64,000 nt of DNA from Methylacidiphilum infernorum V4 (GTDB lineage Bacteria > Verrucomicrobiota > Verrucomicrobiia > Methylacidiphilales > Methylacidiphilaceae). The stretch's first letter is position 1, and every line of letters starts with the position of its first letter. Positions 53,805-62,403 of this stretch are shown in pieces. The DNA lies in the NCBI RefSeq assembly GCF_000019665.1, contig NC_010794.1:1860001-1924000 (forward strand). Direction: 5' to 3'. Below the pieces are notes generated by a model. It was given only the letters and a program-made list of their open reading frames with translations. It made no database searches and had not been told where the DNA came from. The translations under genes and the position numbers were made by a program.

Positions 53805-55358
53805 TCAAGAAAAAGGATAAGAAAAGAGCCTTTCAAGGGTATCTTTTAGCGCCTCTTTTGAAAAATACCTTTCCACGTGTTCAAGGGAAGCCCGGGAGAG
53901 TTTTTCCCAAAGCTCCTTGTCCTTGTAAAGCCTAACGGTCTGGCGGGCAAACTCCGAGGGATCGTCACAAACGAAGGCATTTTTCCCGTTTTCCAACCTC
54001 ATCCCTTCAGCCCCGATGGAAGTGGTGACCACGGGAAGCCCGGAAGCCATCGCCATCCCTATTTTACCCTTCATTCCCGCCCCGTATCTTAGCGGGGCGA
54101 CAAACACCCTTACCTTTTCAAAACAATCCGCCAGCTCAGCCACGTACCCTACGGGGTTTACCCCTGGATAGTTTAAAAGTTCCATAGGCACATTTTCTTT
54201 TAGGAAACTGCCCACGATATCAAAACGGCAACCCGGGATTTCGCCTTGGATTTTTCTCCAAATCTCGGATAGAAAATACCTGAGCGCATCCACGTTGGGC
54301 CTATGGCCGAAATACCCTAAAAAAAGAAGGCCTTGCCGGCTCTCCCAGGAATTTTTAGGCCTATGAATCTCGTGGATGTTGGGAATAACTTCCACCTGCC
54401 TTTCAGGAACAAATCCTTTTATGAGCTCTTTTTCTTCTTCGGTGACGGCCACGACGATATCCACACCCCTGAAGTTGCTTTTATCCCTTTTTTCACTCAG
54501 CCTAGCTTCCTTCTTCAGTTGATCGTTACCCGTCGTTAAGGCTTCCCTTCGCAAGCGCACGAAGGCCAAATCTACCGTGTCGTAGATGACCCTTGCATTG
54601 ATCGCATAAGTTCGAATCAAGGGCAGGAACCGGTAAGCCACCAACTCGTGAAATACGTAAGCTAAAGAAAACTGGGAACCAAAGTTGCTGAGAAATTCCT
54701 CCAGTTCTGATTCGCCATAAAATATGGCTTTTATTCCCAAATCCAAAAGAAGTTTTTCATATCTTTTTAACTCCTCTTCCCACTTCCCTTCTCCAAGAGG
54801 AATCTCGAACCGGCTAAGGAAGGTTGCAAAATAGACCTCCCAGCCCTTTTCAAGGATCATCTTGAGGATCTGGAAAGCCCTAAAATCTGCCCCCTTTTTA
54901 TCAGGGATCAAGAGCGAGTCATTGATCATGATCGCCGCCTTCTTGGGGGAATGGAGATACCAATGCTCGGTTTTTTGGGGAGCATGCAGGTACCAATCTT
55001 CTATCTCGGTTTTTGAAACAAAAGCATAAAAAAAACCAAGTCTCATTTTTTGGCCCTGCTGAAGCTCCGCATAGAGATCGATCCTTTTTAATCCCCGGCT
55101 CAGCTTAAGGACCAATTCGAAACCACAATCTTCATCCACCGCCGGATTCCCCTTGAAGTACTTCAGCAGGACATCGGGACGCCTCGTCTTTTTCGCCCAA
55201 TAGCTCTCCTTTTTTACTTCCACGGTGATCTGCTTTGCCGCCTTCCCCATCGCGTCTATGAAAAAACCTCTGATCCTTACCCTTCTTCCCTTGGGCAAGA
55301 AAAAAATTGACCTGGGTTCTTCAACGACATAAAAACAATTTCCTCTCTGGATTCTCAT
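53805..55358 (-). CDS. family 4 glycosyltransferase with N-terminal extension
   Basis: The C-terminal half is a GT-B glycosyltransferase. FLGYFGHRPNVDALRYFLSE, VAPLRYGAGMKGKIGMAMASG and the donor-site GLPVVTTSIGAEGM are typical of GT4. The N-terminal 130 residues form a separate beta-rich module unlike the repeat module of its paralogue at the right edge, although the two share the GT-B part closely (INDSLLIPDKKGADFRAFQI in this one). The acceptor is unknown. It probably acts on surface glycan. Confidence 0.85.
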   Translation of the reverse strand: MRIQRGNCFYVVEEPRSIFFLPKGRRVRIRGFFIDAMGKAAKQITVEVKKESYWAKKTRRPDVLLKYFKGNPAVDEDCGFELVLKLSRGLKRIDLYAELQQGQKMRLGFFYAFVSKTEIEDWYLHAPQKTEHWYLHSPKKAAIMINDSLLIPDKKGADFRAFQILKMILEKGWEVYFATFLSRFEIPLGEGKWEEELKRYEKLLLDLGIKAIFYGESELEEFLSNFGSQFSLAYVFHELVAYRFLPLIRTYAINARVIYDTVDLAFVRLRREALTTGNDQLKKEARLSEKRDKSNFRGVDIVVAVTEEEKELIKGFVPERQVEVIPNIHEIHRPKNSWESRQGLLFLGYFGHRPNVDALRYFLSEIWRKIQGEIPGCRFDIVGSFLKENVPMELLNYPGVNPVGYVAELADCFEKVRVFVAPLRYGAGMKGKIGMAMASGLPVVTTSIGAEGMRLENGKNAFVCDDPSEFARQTVRLYKDKELWEKLSRASLEHVERYFSKEALKDTLERLFSYPFS

Positions 55359-55834
55359 CCCTCTTTCTCTTGATCTTCCCTTTCGTGTAGGTTTCTTTTA
55401 ATCCTTAGCGCCCTTGTCCGCAAGAACCAAAACGCACATCCTACCCTCCCCAAAACAAATCCCTGTCTTGCCCCACTCCCTTTCTTTCCTGTTTTTTCAT
55501 CCGCTTTTTCCCAAGGAAATATCTTTCCCGCAAGCCGTTCTTTTTACCTCTTATTCCAACCCCCTAGGAAACCTTTTTACTTTTTTTTCTGTAACCCTCT
55601 TTTAAACCGAAAAGCAATGAAAGTTCCCCTTTAATACCCAAGATCAAGTTTTTTAAAAAACTGAAAGCTAAATCCTTGGCTTTCTTTGCCGTATCGCTTT
55701 ATCTCTTTGAATTAGACCCAGTTTTGGACGAAAACCTTTAAAAAAAACTGCCTTCTTTTAGAAGGGATGAAAGGAAATCATTTTTTTTGGGGAATTTACT
55801 TAAAATCCGCCAAGGCCTTTTCTTTTCTTTCGAC
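55359..55834. other. AT- and pyrimidine-rich intergenic stretch
   Basis: Long T and C tracts, no convincing ORF on either strand and no recognised RNA. Confidence 0.4.
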
Positions 55835-56104
55835 TTAAAAAAGCTTTTCTGCTAAGCTCTCCTCCCCATTATAATCAAACCGCACAGGAGAGGAACATTC
55901 CTCCACGGCCCCGTCCACCGCCAAGAAAGCTTTTTTTCCTTCTTTTGGAAACCTAAAAAGTCAATCTTTTTTCCAGCCAAAGAGCTCCAAGCCGTTAAAG
56001 GAAAGGGAAATGGAGAAAGGATCCTAGGCTTCAAGTTCTAGCTTAAGAAAAAGGCCCGCGTATCCAAAAAAAGAACTTTCCTCTTCCAAAAGAAGATTGA
56101 GCAT
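55835..56104 (-). pseudogene. possible decayed gene with two in-frame stops
   Basis: From ATG 56104 one reading frame gives MLNLLLEEESSFFGYAGLFL ... EA, then TAG (56024-56026). It continues with DPFSISLSFNGLELFGWKKD, then TGA (55961-55963), and then LFRFPKEGKKAFLAVDGAVE ... SLAEKLF and TAA. The three pieces read like one beta-rich protein of about 88 residues. I recognise no family. It lies between two surface-glycan genes and fits a decayed or fragmentary glycan-module gene. Confidence 0.3.
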
Positions 56105-56219
56105 CCCCAACACCCGGAGCCTACAAAAAACCCAGGCCCATGCAGAGGAAAAGCCTTCTTTTAGACAATCCCCGCTTCCCCTCCAACCTTTTCCAGGCTC
56201 GGTTTTCCCTATTCCCTGC

Positions 56220-58355
56220 TTATGGGCTCCAAGGAAAGGGACCCACCACCAAGGCGGAAGGATTCAAAACGACCGTGTAGACGGTGGGGTTAGAAGAAGA
56301 AATGGGGCTGACCGCATAAACACCCTCGTTAACCGGGGAAGAAACCGTAACCCGCGTGTTTCCATTTGTAACAAAAGGATAACCTACAGATAGGAAAGGA
56401 GAGGAAAGGAAAATCCCCTGGTAGTTGGTCCCCGCCGAGGGAGAATAACCGTTATCCAGGGAAGCATTGACCGTAAGCGATCCTCCCGCTTTCATGGCGA
56501 TGCCCCCGGGAAATACAAAACCGGGGAAACTTAAAATGTCCCTGCTCATCGCAAACTGGGAAGGACTTCCGGGATTAACCGTCAAGTTCCCGCTGACATT
56601 GAGGAGGAGATTGCCCCCGGCATTGGGAACAGGTAGGGTGAGTCCCTGCACACCGTTAACCATGACCTGTTGCATGAAAGTAGAACTGTTCCCCGAATTG
56701 ACAACCGCGTTGCCACTCACCGCAATATTGATGAACTGCGGTCCTGTTCCATCCGCATTAATCGTGATATTGGTCGAAGGGAAAGGACCGTTGGCTAACT
56801 GGAAACCGTTAAGCAGGGGATTGGTCGACACGACATGATTGACATTGCCGCTCAGGGTAAGATCGATCGACTGCACGGAAAGTATCCCCCCGCCTACAAG
56901 GCTTCCCCCGTTAAAGGATACATTTTGGGCCGTCAGATTGGTCGCCAACTCGAAGGGAAAGCCGGGAGAAAATCCGCTGCCTAAAAAGGCATTGGTAATA
57001 CCCATTTGAGAAGCATAATTGACCGTTCCCCCTAAGTACCCAGGCCCTGTTGCACTCCGGAAAATAAGGGTGGTTGGAGTATCCTCAGCACTAAAAGAGA
57101 TCGTTCCATTAGAAAAGACTCCCCCTTTGGGGAAAGTTCCCGTCCCTGAAGGGTTCGTCGCCGCAATAACGATCGTATCATGGCCGTTTATCGTTCCGAA
57201 GTTGGCGACTCCCCCTTGCCAAGCCTGTAGGGTTACGTTTTGATCAGCATCTTCGTTCAACTCTCCCCCGTTAATGATCCCATAATTGACAATAGAACCG
57301 TTGACGTTAATGACTATGGGTTGTTCGTCAAAGGATACAATCGATCCATAATTGTACAAGGAGCCGCTATACTGCCGGTTGGCGATGGATAAAGGACCGG
57401 AAAAGGCAACCGTAGCGTCATTGACTAGAGTGGTGGACCAGACAAGGCTTCCAAAACCGGGAGCCCCGGTGGGAGGCAAAACCACGCTGCCACCCGTTAT
57501 CCAGATATTACCGTTACTTAGAGCCGTTGAAATCACGAAAGGTTGCTCATCGGTCGATCCATGGATATTCAAGCTAGCCGGCACACTAAAGGCTCCATTG
57601 GAAGGCACCGTAAATCCATAGCCGTTATAACCGCTCAGCGCATAACCGGCAACCAGGCTTACCCCTCCCTTAGCCACGATTCCCCCATCCCCGGGTTCTC
57701 CCTTTAGAGCAGCTATATTGACCGACTGGGGTGCTGCAATAAGAATCATCGCCCCAGGCTTTTCGCTCCGCAGGGTAGCTCCATTCATCACCGTGACGAA
57801 GCTTCCCGGGCTGTCCTTAGCAATGCTCACGGAACCCCCGAAATTCGAGGGGTTTATCGAGTAACCGAAAAGACCGATCCCCGCCGGGGCATTGATCGTC
57901 CCCGAAGGACCCACAATAATACCGCTGCCGTTAGCCAAGAAAAAGATCACGTCCCCGGCAACGGTGATATTCCCATAGACCTGGGAAGGATTACCGCTGA
58001 CGTCCACGTTCAACAAGGCGGCCACCGAAGGCCCGGGAAAATTTTTCACGATCCCGAAATGAGCCTGGGCTCCCACGTTAAAACCGGCCGGCTGATTGGG
58101 GTTTAAATTATAGGAAGGACCTCCCCACATTATAGAAGTAAACTGACTTTCCACTTGAAGCGTGTTTCCGGGAGGATTCAACGTCGCCGCTCCCGTGATC
58201 ACCTGCCCATGGCCGGGCAATTGATTCGGAGCCGGGGGAGGAGGAAGAGGAGGAGGGACAAAGGCTAGAAGTTTCTGGCTATACAGGGCAGAAAAACCTA
58301 AAAAAAGAGAGGCAAAGATCCATTTTCTTAATTTTTTCAAGAATTTCTTATGCAT
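56220..58355 (-). CDS. two-partner-secretion-type exoprotein (filamentous haemagglutinin-like N-domain)
   Basis: After a signal peptide (about 1-32) and a proline run, residues 45-270 resemble the TPS secretion domain: GNTLQVESQFTSIMWGG, DVIFFLANGSGIIVGPSGTI, and ESVNIAAL-type repeats. The rest (about 270-711) is Gly/Asn/Ser-rich beta-helix with repeated short strands. It probably forms a secreted or surface beta-helix adhesin or matrix protein. At 711 residues it is short for a TpsA. No TpsB/FhaC transporter gene is in the window. Confidence 0.7.
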   Translation of the reverse strand: MHKKFLKKLRKWIFASLFLGFSALYSQKLLAFVPPPLPPPPAPNQLPGHGQVITGAATLNPPGNTLQVESQFTSIMWGGPSYNLNPNQPAGFNVGAQAHFGIVKNFPGPSVAALLNVDVSGNPSQVYGNITVAGDVIFFLANGSGIIVGPSGTINAPAGIGLFGYSINPSNFGGSVSIAKDSPGSFVTVMNGATLRSEKPGAMILIAAPQSVNIAALKGEPGDGGIVAKGGVSLVAGYALSGYNGYGFTVPSNGAFSVPASLNIHGSTDEQPFVISTALSNGNIWITGGSVVLPPTGAPGFGSLVWSTTLVNDATVAFSGPLSIANRQYSGSLYNYGSIVSFDEQPIVINVNGSIVNYGIINGGELNEDADQNVTLQAWQGGVANFGTINGHDTIVIAATNPSGTGTFPKGGVFSNGTISFSAEDTPTTLIFRSATGPGYLGGTVNYASQMGITNAFLGSGFSPGFPFELATNLTAQNVSFNGGSLVGGGILSVQSIDLTLSGNVNHVVSTNPLLNGFQLANGPFPSTNITINADGTGPQFINIAVSGNAVVNSGNSSTFMQQVMVNGVQGLTLPVPNAGGNLLLNVSGNLTVNPGSPSQFAMSRDILSFPGFVFPGGIAMKAGGSLTVNASLDNGYSPSAGTNYQGIFLSSPFLSVGYPFVTNGNTRVTVSSPVNEGVYAVSPISSSNPTVYTVVLNPSALVVGPFPWSP

Positions 58356-58553
58356 ATTTCCTCCTGCAACCCCCCTTCTTTATGAACGAGGGATCTATCT
58401 TCCCGGATAGGGAAAAGCGCTAACCATTACATCAAAGGAACCAAAAGGGGTCAACTTTTTTTTACATAGTTTTTCTAATCCGCCCTTGATTTTTTAAAAC
58501 TTTTTTTTTGAATAGGATACCTACTTCAAACTTGTCGAGGAATATCAAGCCCC

Positions 58554-59420
58554 TTAAGCTTTTTTCCTAAACCAGAATGAACCGCCAAGGGGCTTTAGGC
58601 CCTGGAGCTGAGGGGCGGTCCATAACTCATTTAAAACTTGGACGAGCCCAGGTTGCATGGAGATGTAATGAGAAGCAAACAAGATGTCAAATTTCTCTTG
58701 GGCGTAGAGAAACAAGGCGGCCAAGAGGTACTGCTCTGAATAATACCTTTTTGACCATGCTTTGGGGTAATCCACGGGCCAGAATATGTCATGGAGATGA
58801 ACGAGGACACCGGGTTTTACAACCGGCAACACTTCAAGGAAGAAAACCGTCACATCTGAGCCTTGAAGAACCCTATGCGAACCGTCGATAAAAAGAATGT
58901 CCCCGGCCTGGAGCCGTTCAAAAAGAGAGGGAGGAGAGTCCTGGAGAGTTGACTGGATCGCCTCATCGATATAAGGACTCACCTCGATTCTCGGGGCCGG
59001 ATCTATCGTGACAATCTTGGTTGTGGGACTATGAGCTTTCTTGGCCGCGTAGGCAAAGAGGGTGGAGTAGCCTGAACCCATTTCGAGGTATAGTCCCGGT
59101 TTTTCTTGGGCGATCATCCCAAAAAGGGCAACCCCATCCAGGCTAGTAAACCAGCGGTTATGCCAGAAGGCGGAAAGGTTTTCCAGGGGCAAAAAAGAAT
59201 TAATGGAAAGGAGGGCCGGAACAAATTTTTTCCAGGCCCGGAGATAACCCTCGAAGGTTTGGAGTCGAGAGCCTAGAAGATCATCAAGCAGGGGATGCAC
59301 CCTCTTGTTCCATTCCCACCGGGGTTCAAGGCTGGCCCCATAAGGATACCAATCTTCGATCTCTATTGCTCTACTCACTGCTTGCTCTTGATCGTTAGAC
59401 TTTTTTACTCCTTGTTTCAT
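58554..59420 (-). CDS. class I methyltransferase (Methyltransf_24 type)
   Basis: The SAM fold contains LYLEMGSGYSTLFAYAAKK (about 107-125), an acidic strand with VTIDPAPR, and ILFIDGSHRVLQGSDVT. That last segment matches the class of methyltransferases seen in the N-terminal part of the 826-residue protein at 21.2 kb. A metal-type HLHDIFWP follows. Substrate unknown; a surface sugar is likely from context. The length is 288 residues. Confidence 0.8.
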   Translation of the reverse strand: MKQGVKKSNDQEQAVSRAIEIEDWYPYGASLEPRWEWNKRVHPLLDDLLGSRLQTFEGYLRAWKKFVPALLSINSFLPLENLSAFWHNRWFTSLDGVALFGMIAQEKPGLYLEMGSGYSTLFAYAAKKAHSPTTKIVTIDPAPRIEVSPYIDEAIQSTLQDSPPSLFERLQAGDILFIDGSHRVLQGSDVTVFFLEVLPVVKPGVLVHLHDIFWPVDYPKAWSKRYYSEQYLLAALFLYAQEKFDILFASHYISMQPGLVQVLNELWTAPQLQGLKPLGGSFWFRKKA

Positions 59421-59942
59421 TCCCCTTCAATTTCAAAGCCGATTTCTTCATTTTTTTTTTATGCCCGCTTTTCCATGGTTTTGAGCTGTTTTTTCTACGG
59501 ATCTTCCGGCCGCCATGGGAATGTTTTTTTCCCTTGAGCCCACTCTCCTTGGCCGCTTTATACCTTGAAAGTCAAAAAAGGCCTTTAACCTGGAATTTTC
59601 GGCCACGGGGCAAAAGAAAAAAGCGGGGCTTTTCGATCAGAAGCTAATATTGTTCGTTCATCGACTTGGGTGAACAAAAAAGTCTAAACCTAAAAGGCCA
59701 ATCTTTAAAGTTTAAACCGCAATGAAAACAACCGGCATTTTAAACCATCTCTTTGCCCTGATCATCCACTAGGGTCATGGAGTAGATTTTCTTAATCCTC
59801 TTATCCTTGTCGAGCAAGTAAAGCTTTTACATAGAAAAAAATCTGGAGTCAAAGGGGAATTTTTTTCCCGATGGTCCCGGCGTCCCAAGGACACTTCCAA
59901 ACCGGGACTTTTTTTAAAAAAATCCGGTTCTTTTGTTATCTT
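59421..59942. other. intergenic stretch with a short coding-like remnant
   Basis: No complete gene. Minus-strand positions 59740-59826 read KLYLLDKDKRIKKIYSMTLV...GKEMV then TAA, with a TAA directly before it. This resembles the end of a decayed gene. Confidence 0.3.
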
Positions 59943-61697
59943 TCAAGAGTCCTGTTCTCCAATGAAAGTCTCTCTCCAATAAGGACCGACAAGGGTAAAG
60001 GTTTTTTCCTCCCCGGAAAGATCAAAAGCTTTAATGGACTGTCTTTCTTCTTGGGATAGGTTTTTTAACTTTCTAAAGACCATCGATCCCGAGAAGGTTT
60101 TCTCCAGTTTCCACTCCTTTTCCAAGGAAAGCAGGTATTGGCACAAGAGGGAACAACCATAACCAAAAGTATCGTTAACGACAAGCAGTCCCTTTGCTTT
60201 CAACAACTTGGAAAGGAAGAGAAATTCCACGAAAGGATAAGGAAAGCCTTTCTTACCGTGCATAACGGCGGCATCAAAACCCGTTTCTTTAAGCTCGGCA
60301 AGCCTTTCTTCGGTGGGTCCTCTCAATATTTTTAATGAATCAACCTCCCTATTCTTGCTTTTCAAATACTCTTGGAGGATTTCTTCGCCTTCCGCCTTGG
60401 AAAACAAGGCGGTATGATCCATCTTCTTGTTCAAAAAAACCAGGGTAGCGACCACCCCATCGACCTCGATGGTTTTGCTTCCTTGGGGAATCCCCTCCCA
60501 GAGATACTCGGCAAGATCTTTTTCTATTTCAGCTCGGGCTGCCAGCTCTCCAAGCGGGCTAACAGTAAAACGCTTGGGAGAAAACCTGAAGATCTCTTCA
60601 AGAAGGGGATATGAAAAACTCTCCTTGTCAAGGGAAACGGAAGATACGAGAGGCCGGACTCCCCGGGGGAAAGATATAACGAGATTTTTGCCTTGAGATT
60701 CTACAAGATAACCTTTTTTCCCAAGATCCAAGACAAGTTGTGGTCCTTCGCTCATCCCCTTGTAAAAAAAACATTCGAGAAGCTTACGGTAGGCCTCGTA
60801 AAGCAGGGGCCTGTGCTCGTCGATCGATTGGCCCTCTTTTATTCTTAAAGCAAGACAATCGTGAAGTTTCTTTACCGAAACATAGAGATTTTCACTAAAA
60901 GGAGCATACCGCCGCCATTTCTCCCGCCAATTCTCGATCCTTGCATAGCTCTTGATCCGTTCGTCTCGGTAAAGATAACCTAAAAGGAAGTGGTATTTCC
61001 CCTTGTTTCTTTCCCGTTGGCAGATCCCTTCAAAGCCGGGGTTGCGAATGAGAACGCTTCGGGCATTCTTGTTGAACACTACTTTTAAACCAAGCTTGGA
61101 AAGCCGCCATCCCAGCTCTACGTCTTCAAGGAACCTGAAAATGGGGTTAAAGACACCTCCTTCAATAAGAAAAGAGCGTTTGACAGAAATCCTTCCCGAC
61201 CAAAATGTTGTCCAATCGTAAATGCCGCCCTCGCTCAAAGCGGGATAACTGAAGTATTGCCCACCTTCGGTAGTGACGTAGGCCAAAAGAGGATCGGTTT
61301 TCAAACTCTCCGAAAGCTCCGTGTAAGCCAAGACGGCGACCCGGGGATCCGGAAATTGCTCGTGGATTTTCAGATGCTCGGAAAGAAGGGAGCGGGAGGG
61401 AATGTCGTCGTCATCGAGGAACACCAAGATCTCCCCCCTGGACAGGTAAATCCCCAAGTTCCGGGCGGAAGCTTGCCCCGCATTTTCCCTGCGCACGTAG
61501 CGCAAGGCCAAGCCGGATGAAAAAGCTTGGGCAACCTCGGGGGTGTCATCGCTGCTGCCGTCATCGACAACGATCAACTCAAAAAGGGAGCTATCCAGGT
61601 CCTGCTGGACAAGAGCATCAAGCACTGCCCGGAGGTAAAAGGACCGGTTGAAAGTAGGGATAATGACACTCAAAAGAGGATGAGGACGATCAGGCAT
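59943..61697 (-). CDS. family 2 glycosyltransferase fused to a methyltransferase-like domain
   Basis: Residues 1-330 match the GT2 protein at 48.4 kb: SVIIPTFNRSFYLRAVLDAL, DDGSSDDTPE and LVFLDDDDIPSRSL. The added C-terminal part (about 390-584) has a Rossmann-like layout: KTIEVDGVVATLVFL, DAAVMHGKKGFPYPFVEFLF and LLVVNDTFGYG. It lacks a clear SAM glycine motif, so the second domain may be degenerate. It ends the operon of GT4, DUF707 and GT2 (8-bp overlap with the preceding gene). Confidence 0.8.
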   Translation of the reverse strand: MPDRPHPLLSVIIPTFNRSFYLRAVLDALVQQDLDSSLFELIVVDDGSSDDTPEVAQAFSSGLALRYVRRENAGQASARNLGIYLSRGEILVFLDDDDIPSRSLLSEHLKIHEQFPDPRVAVLAYTELSESLKTDPLLAYVTTEGGQYFSYPALSEGGIYDWTTFWSGRISVKRSFLIEGGVFNPIFRFLEDVELGWRLSKLGLKVVFNKNARSVLIRNPGFEGICQRERNKGKYHFLLGYLYRDERIKSYARIENWREKWRRYAPFSENLYVSVKKLHDCLALRIKEGQSIDEHRPLLYEAYRKLLECFFYKGMSEGPQLVLDLGKKGYLVESQGKNLVISFPRGVRPLVSSVSLDKESFSYPLLEEIFRFSPKRFTVSPLGELAARAEIEKDLAEYLWEGIPQGSKTIEVDGVVATLVFLNKKMDHTALFSKAEGEEILQEYLKSKNREVDSLKILRGPTEERLAELKETGFDAAVMHGKKGFPYPFVEFLFLSKLLKAKGLLVVNDTFGYGCSLLCQYLLSLEKEWKLEKTFSGSMVFRKLKNLSQEERQSIKAFDLSGEEKTFTLVGPYWRETFIGEQDS

Positions 61698-62403
61698 AAA
61701 CTTCCAAGATCCGAAAAGCTTCTTCTTTTTTCAAATGAGGGGTAACAGAAAGAAAATACTCCATGTCTTTCCAGGGATTAGACTGTGCATAGTTAAGGAC
61801 GGGAACCCTGAGGTTGTGGACACAAGGAAGACTATCGACGATTCCCATTTTGTAGCCGGCCTTTTCCATGGCCAGGGGCCAGACGAAATCAAATCCCCAC
61901 CCCGAGGGAGGGAATGGCGGAAAAGGGGAAACGAGCTCCCAAGCCCTCCTGCTGAAACACACTACAGGGCCTATTTCCACGTAACGGGTCAGCCTCGCCT
62001 GGATACCGTCTATCCTTTCTGTAAAAGGATGATCGATGAAACTGTCGTGCGAGCGGGCGGGCTGGGAAAGATCAAATCCCCGTTCAAGAACGATTTCCAT
62101 GTACCGGTCCAGAAAACCGTGCGGCAAAACCACGTCGTCATCGCATATGAAAAGGTAGTCAAAAGGGCTATCCTTTTGAATCACTTCGTTGGCAACGGCA
62201 AACTTCCAGAATTGTCCCGTTTTCAAGGTATAAGCTTGCAATTCCAATTCCGGTTCTCCCTCGCCCAAGGCCACCCAGCTCTGCTCGACTGCCCACTCTT
62301 TTGAAGCATTCCATGCTTGAACCAACTGTCGGATGAAAGAGGGCTTATTTAAATAATATACCCCAAAAACCTTGATCTTACCCTTTGGCTTGTTCATAAG
62401 CAA
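61690..62403 (-). CDS. GT-A-like glycosyltransferase (DUF707-like)
   Basis: The 237-residue protein contains an acidic metal-binding triad in FICDDDVVLPHGF (about 88-100). GWGFDFVWPLAMEKAGYKMG and IGPVVCFSRRAWE resemble DUF707 and related small glycosyltransferases. There is no signal peptide. It overlaps both neighbours (10 bp with the GT4, 8 bp with the GT2 fusion), so the three are one transcript and probably one pathway. Confidence 0.7.
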   Translation of the reverse strand: MLMNKPKGKIKVFGVYYLNKPSFIRQLVQAWNASKEWAVEQSWVALGEGEPELELQAYTLKTGQFWKFAVANEVIQKDSPFDYLFICDDDVVLPHGFLDRYMEIVLERGFDLSQPARSHDSFIDHPFTERIDGIQARLTRYVEIGPVVCFSRRAWELVSPFPPFPPSGWGFDFVWPLAMEKAGYKMGIVDSLPCVHNLRVPVLNYAQSNPWKDMEYFLSVTPHLKKEEAFRILEVYA

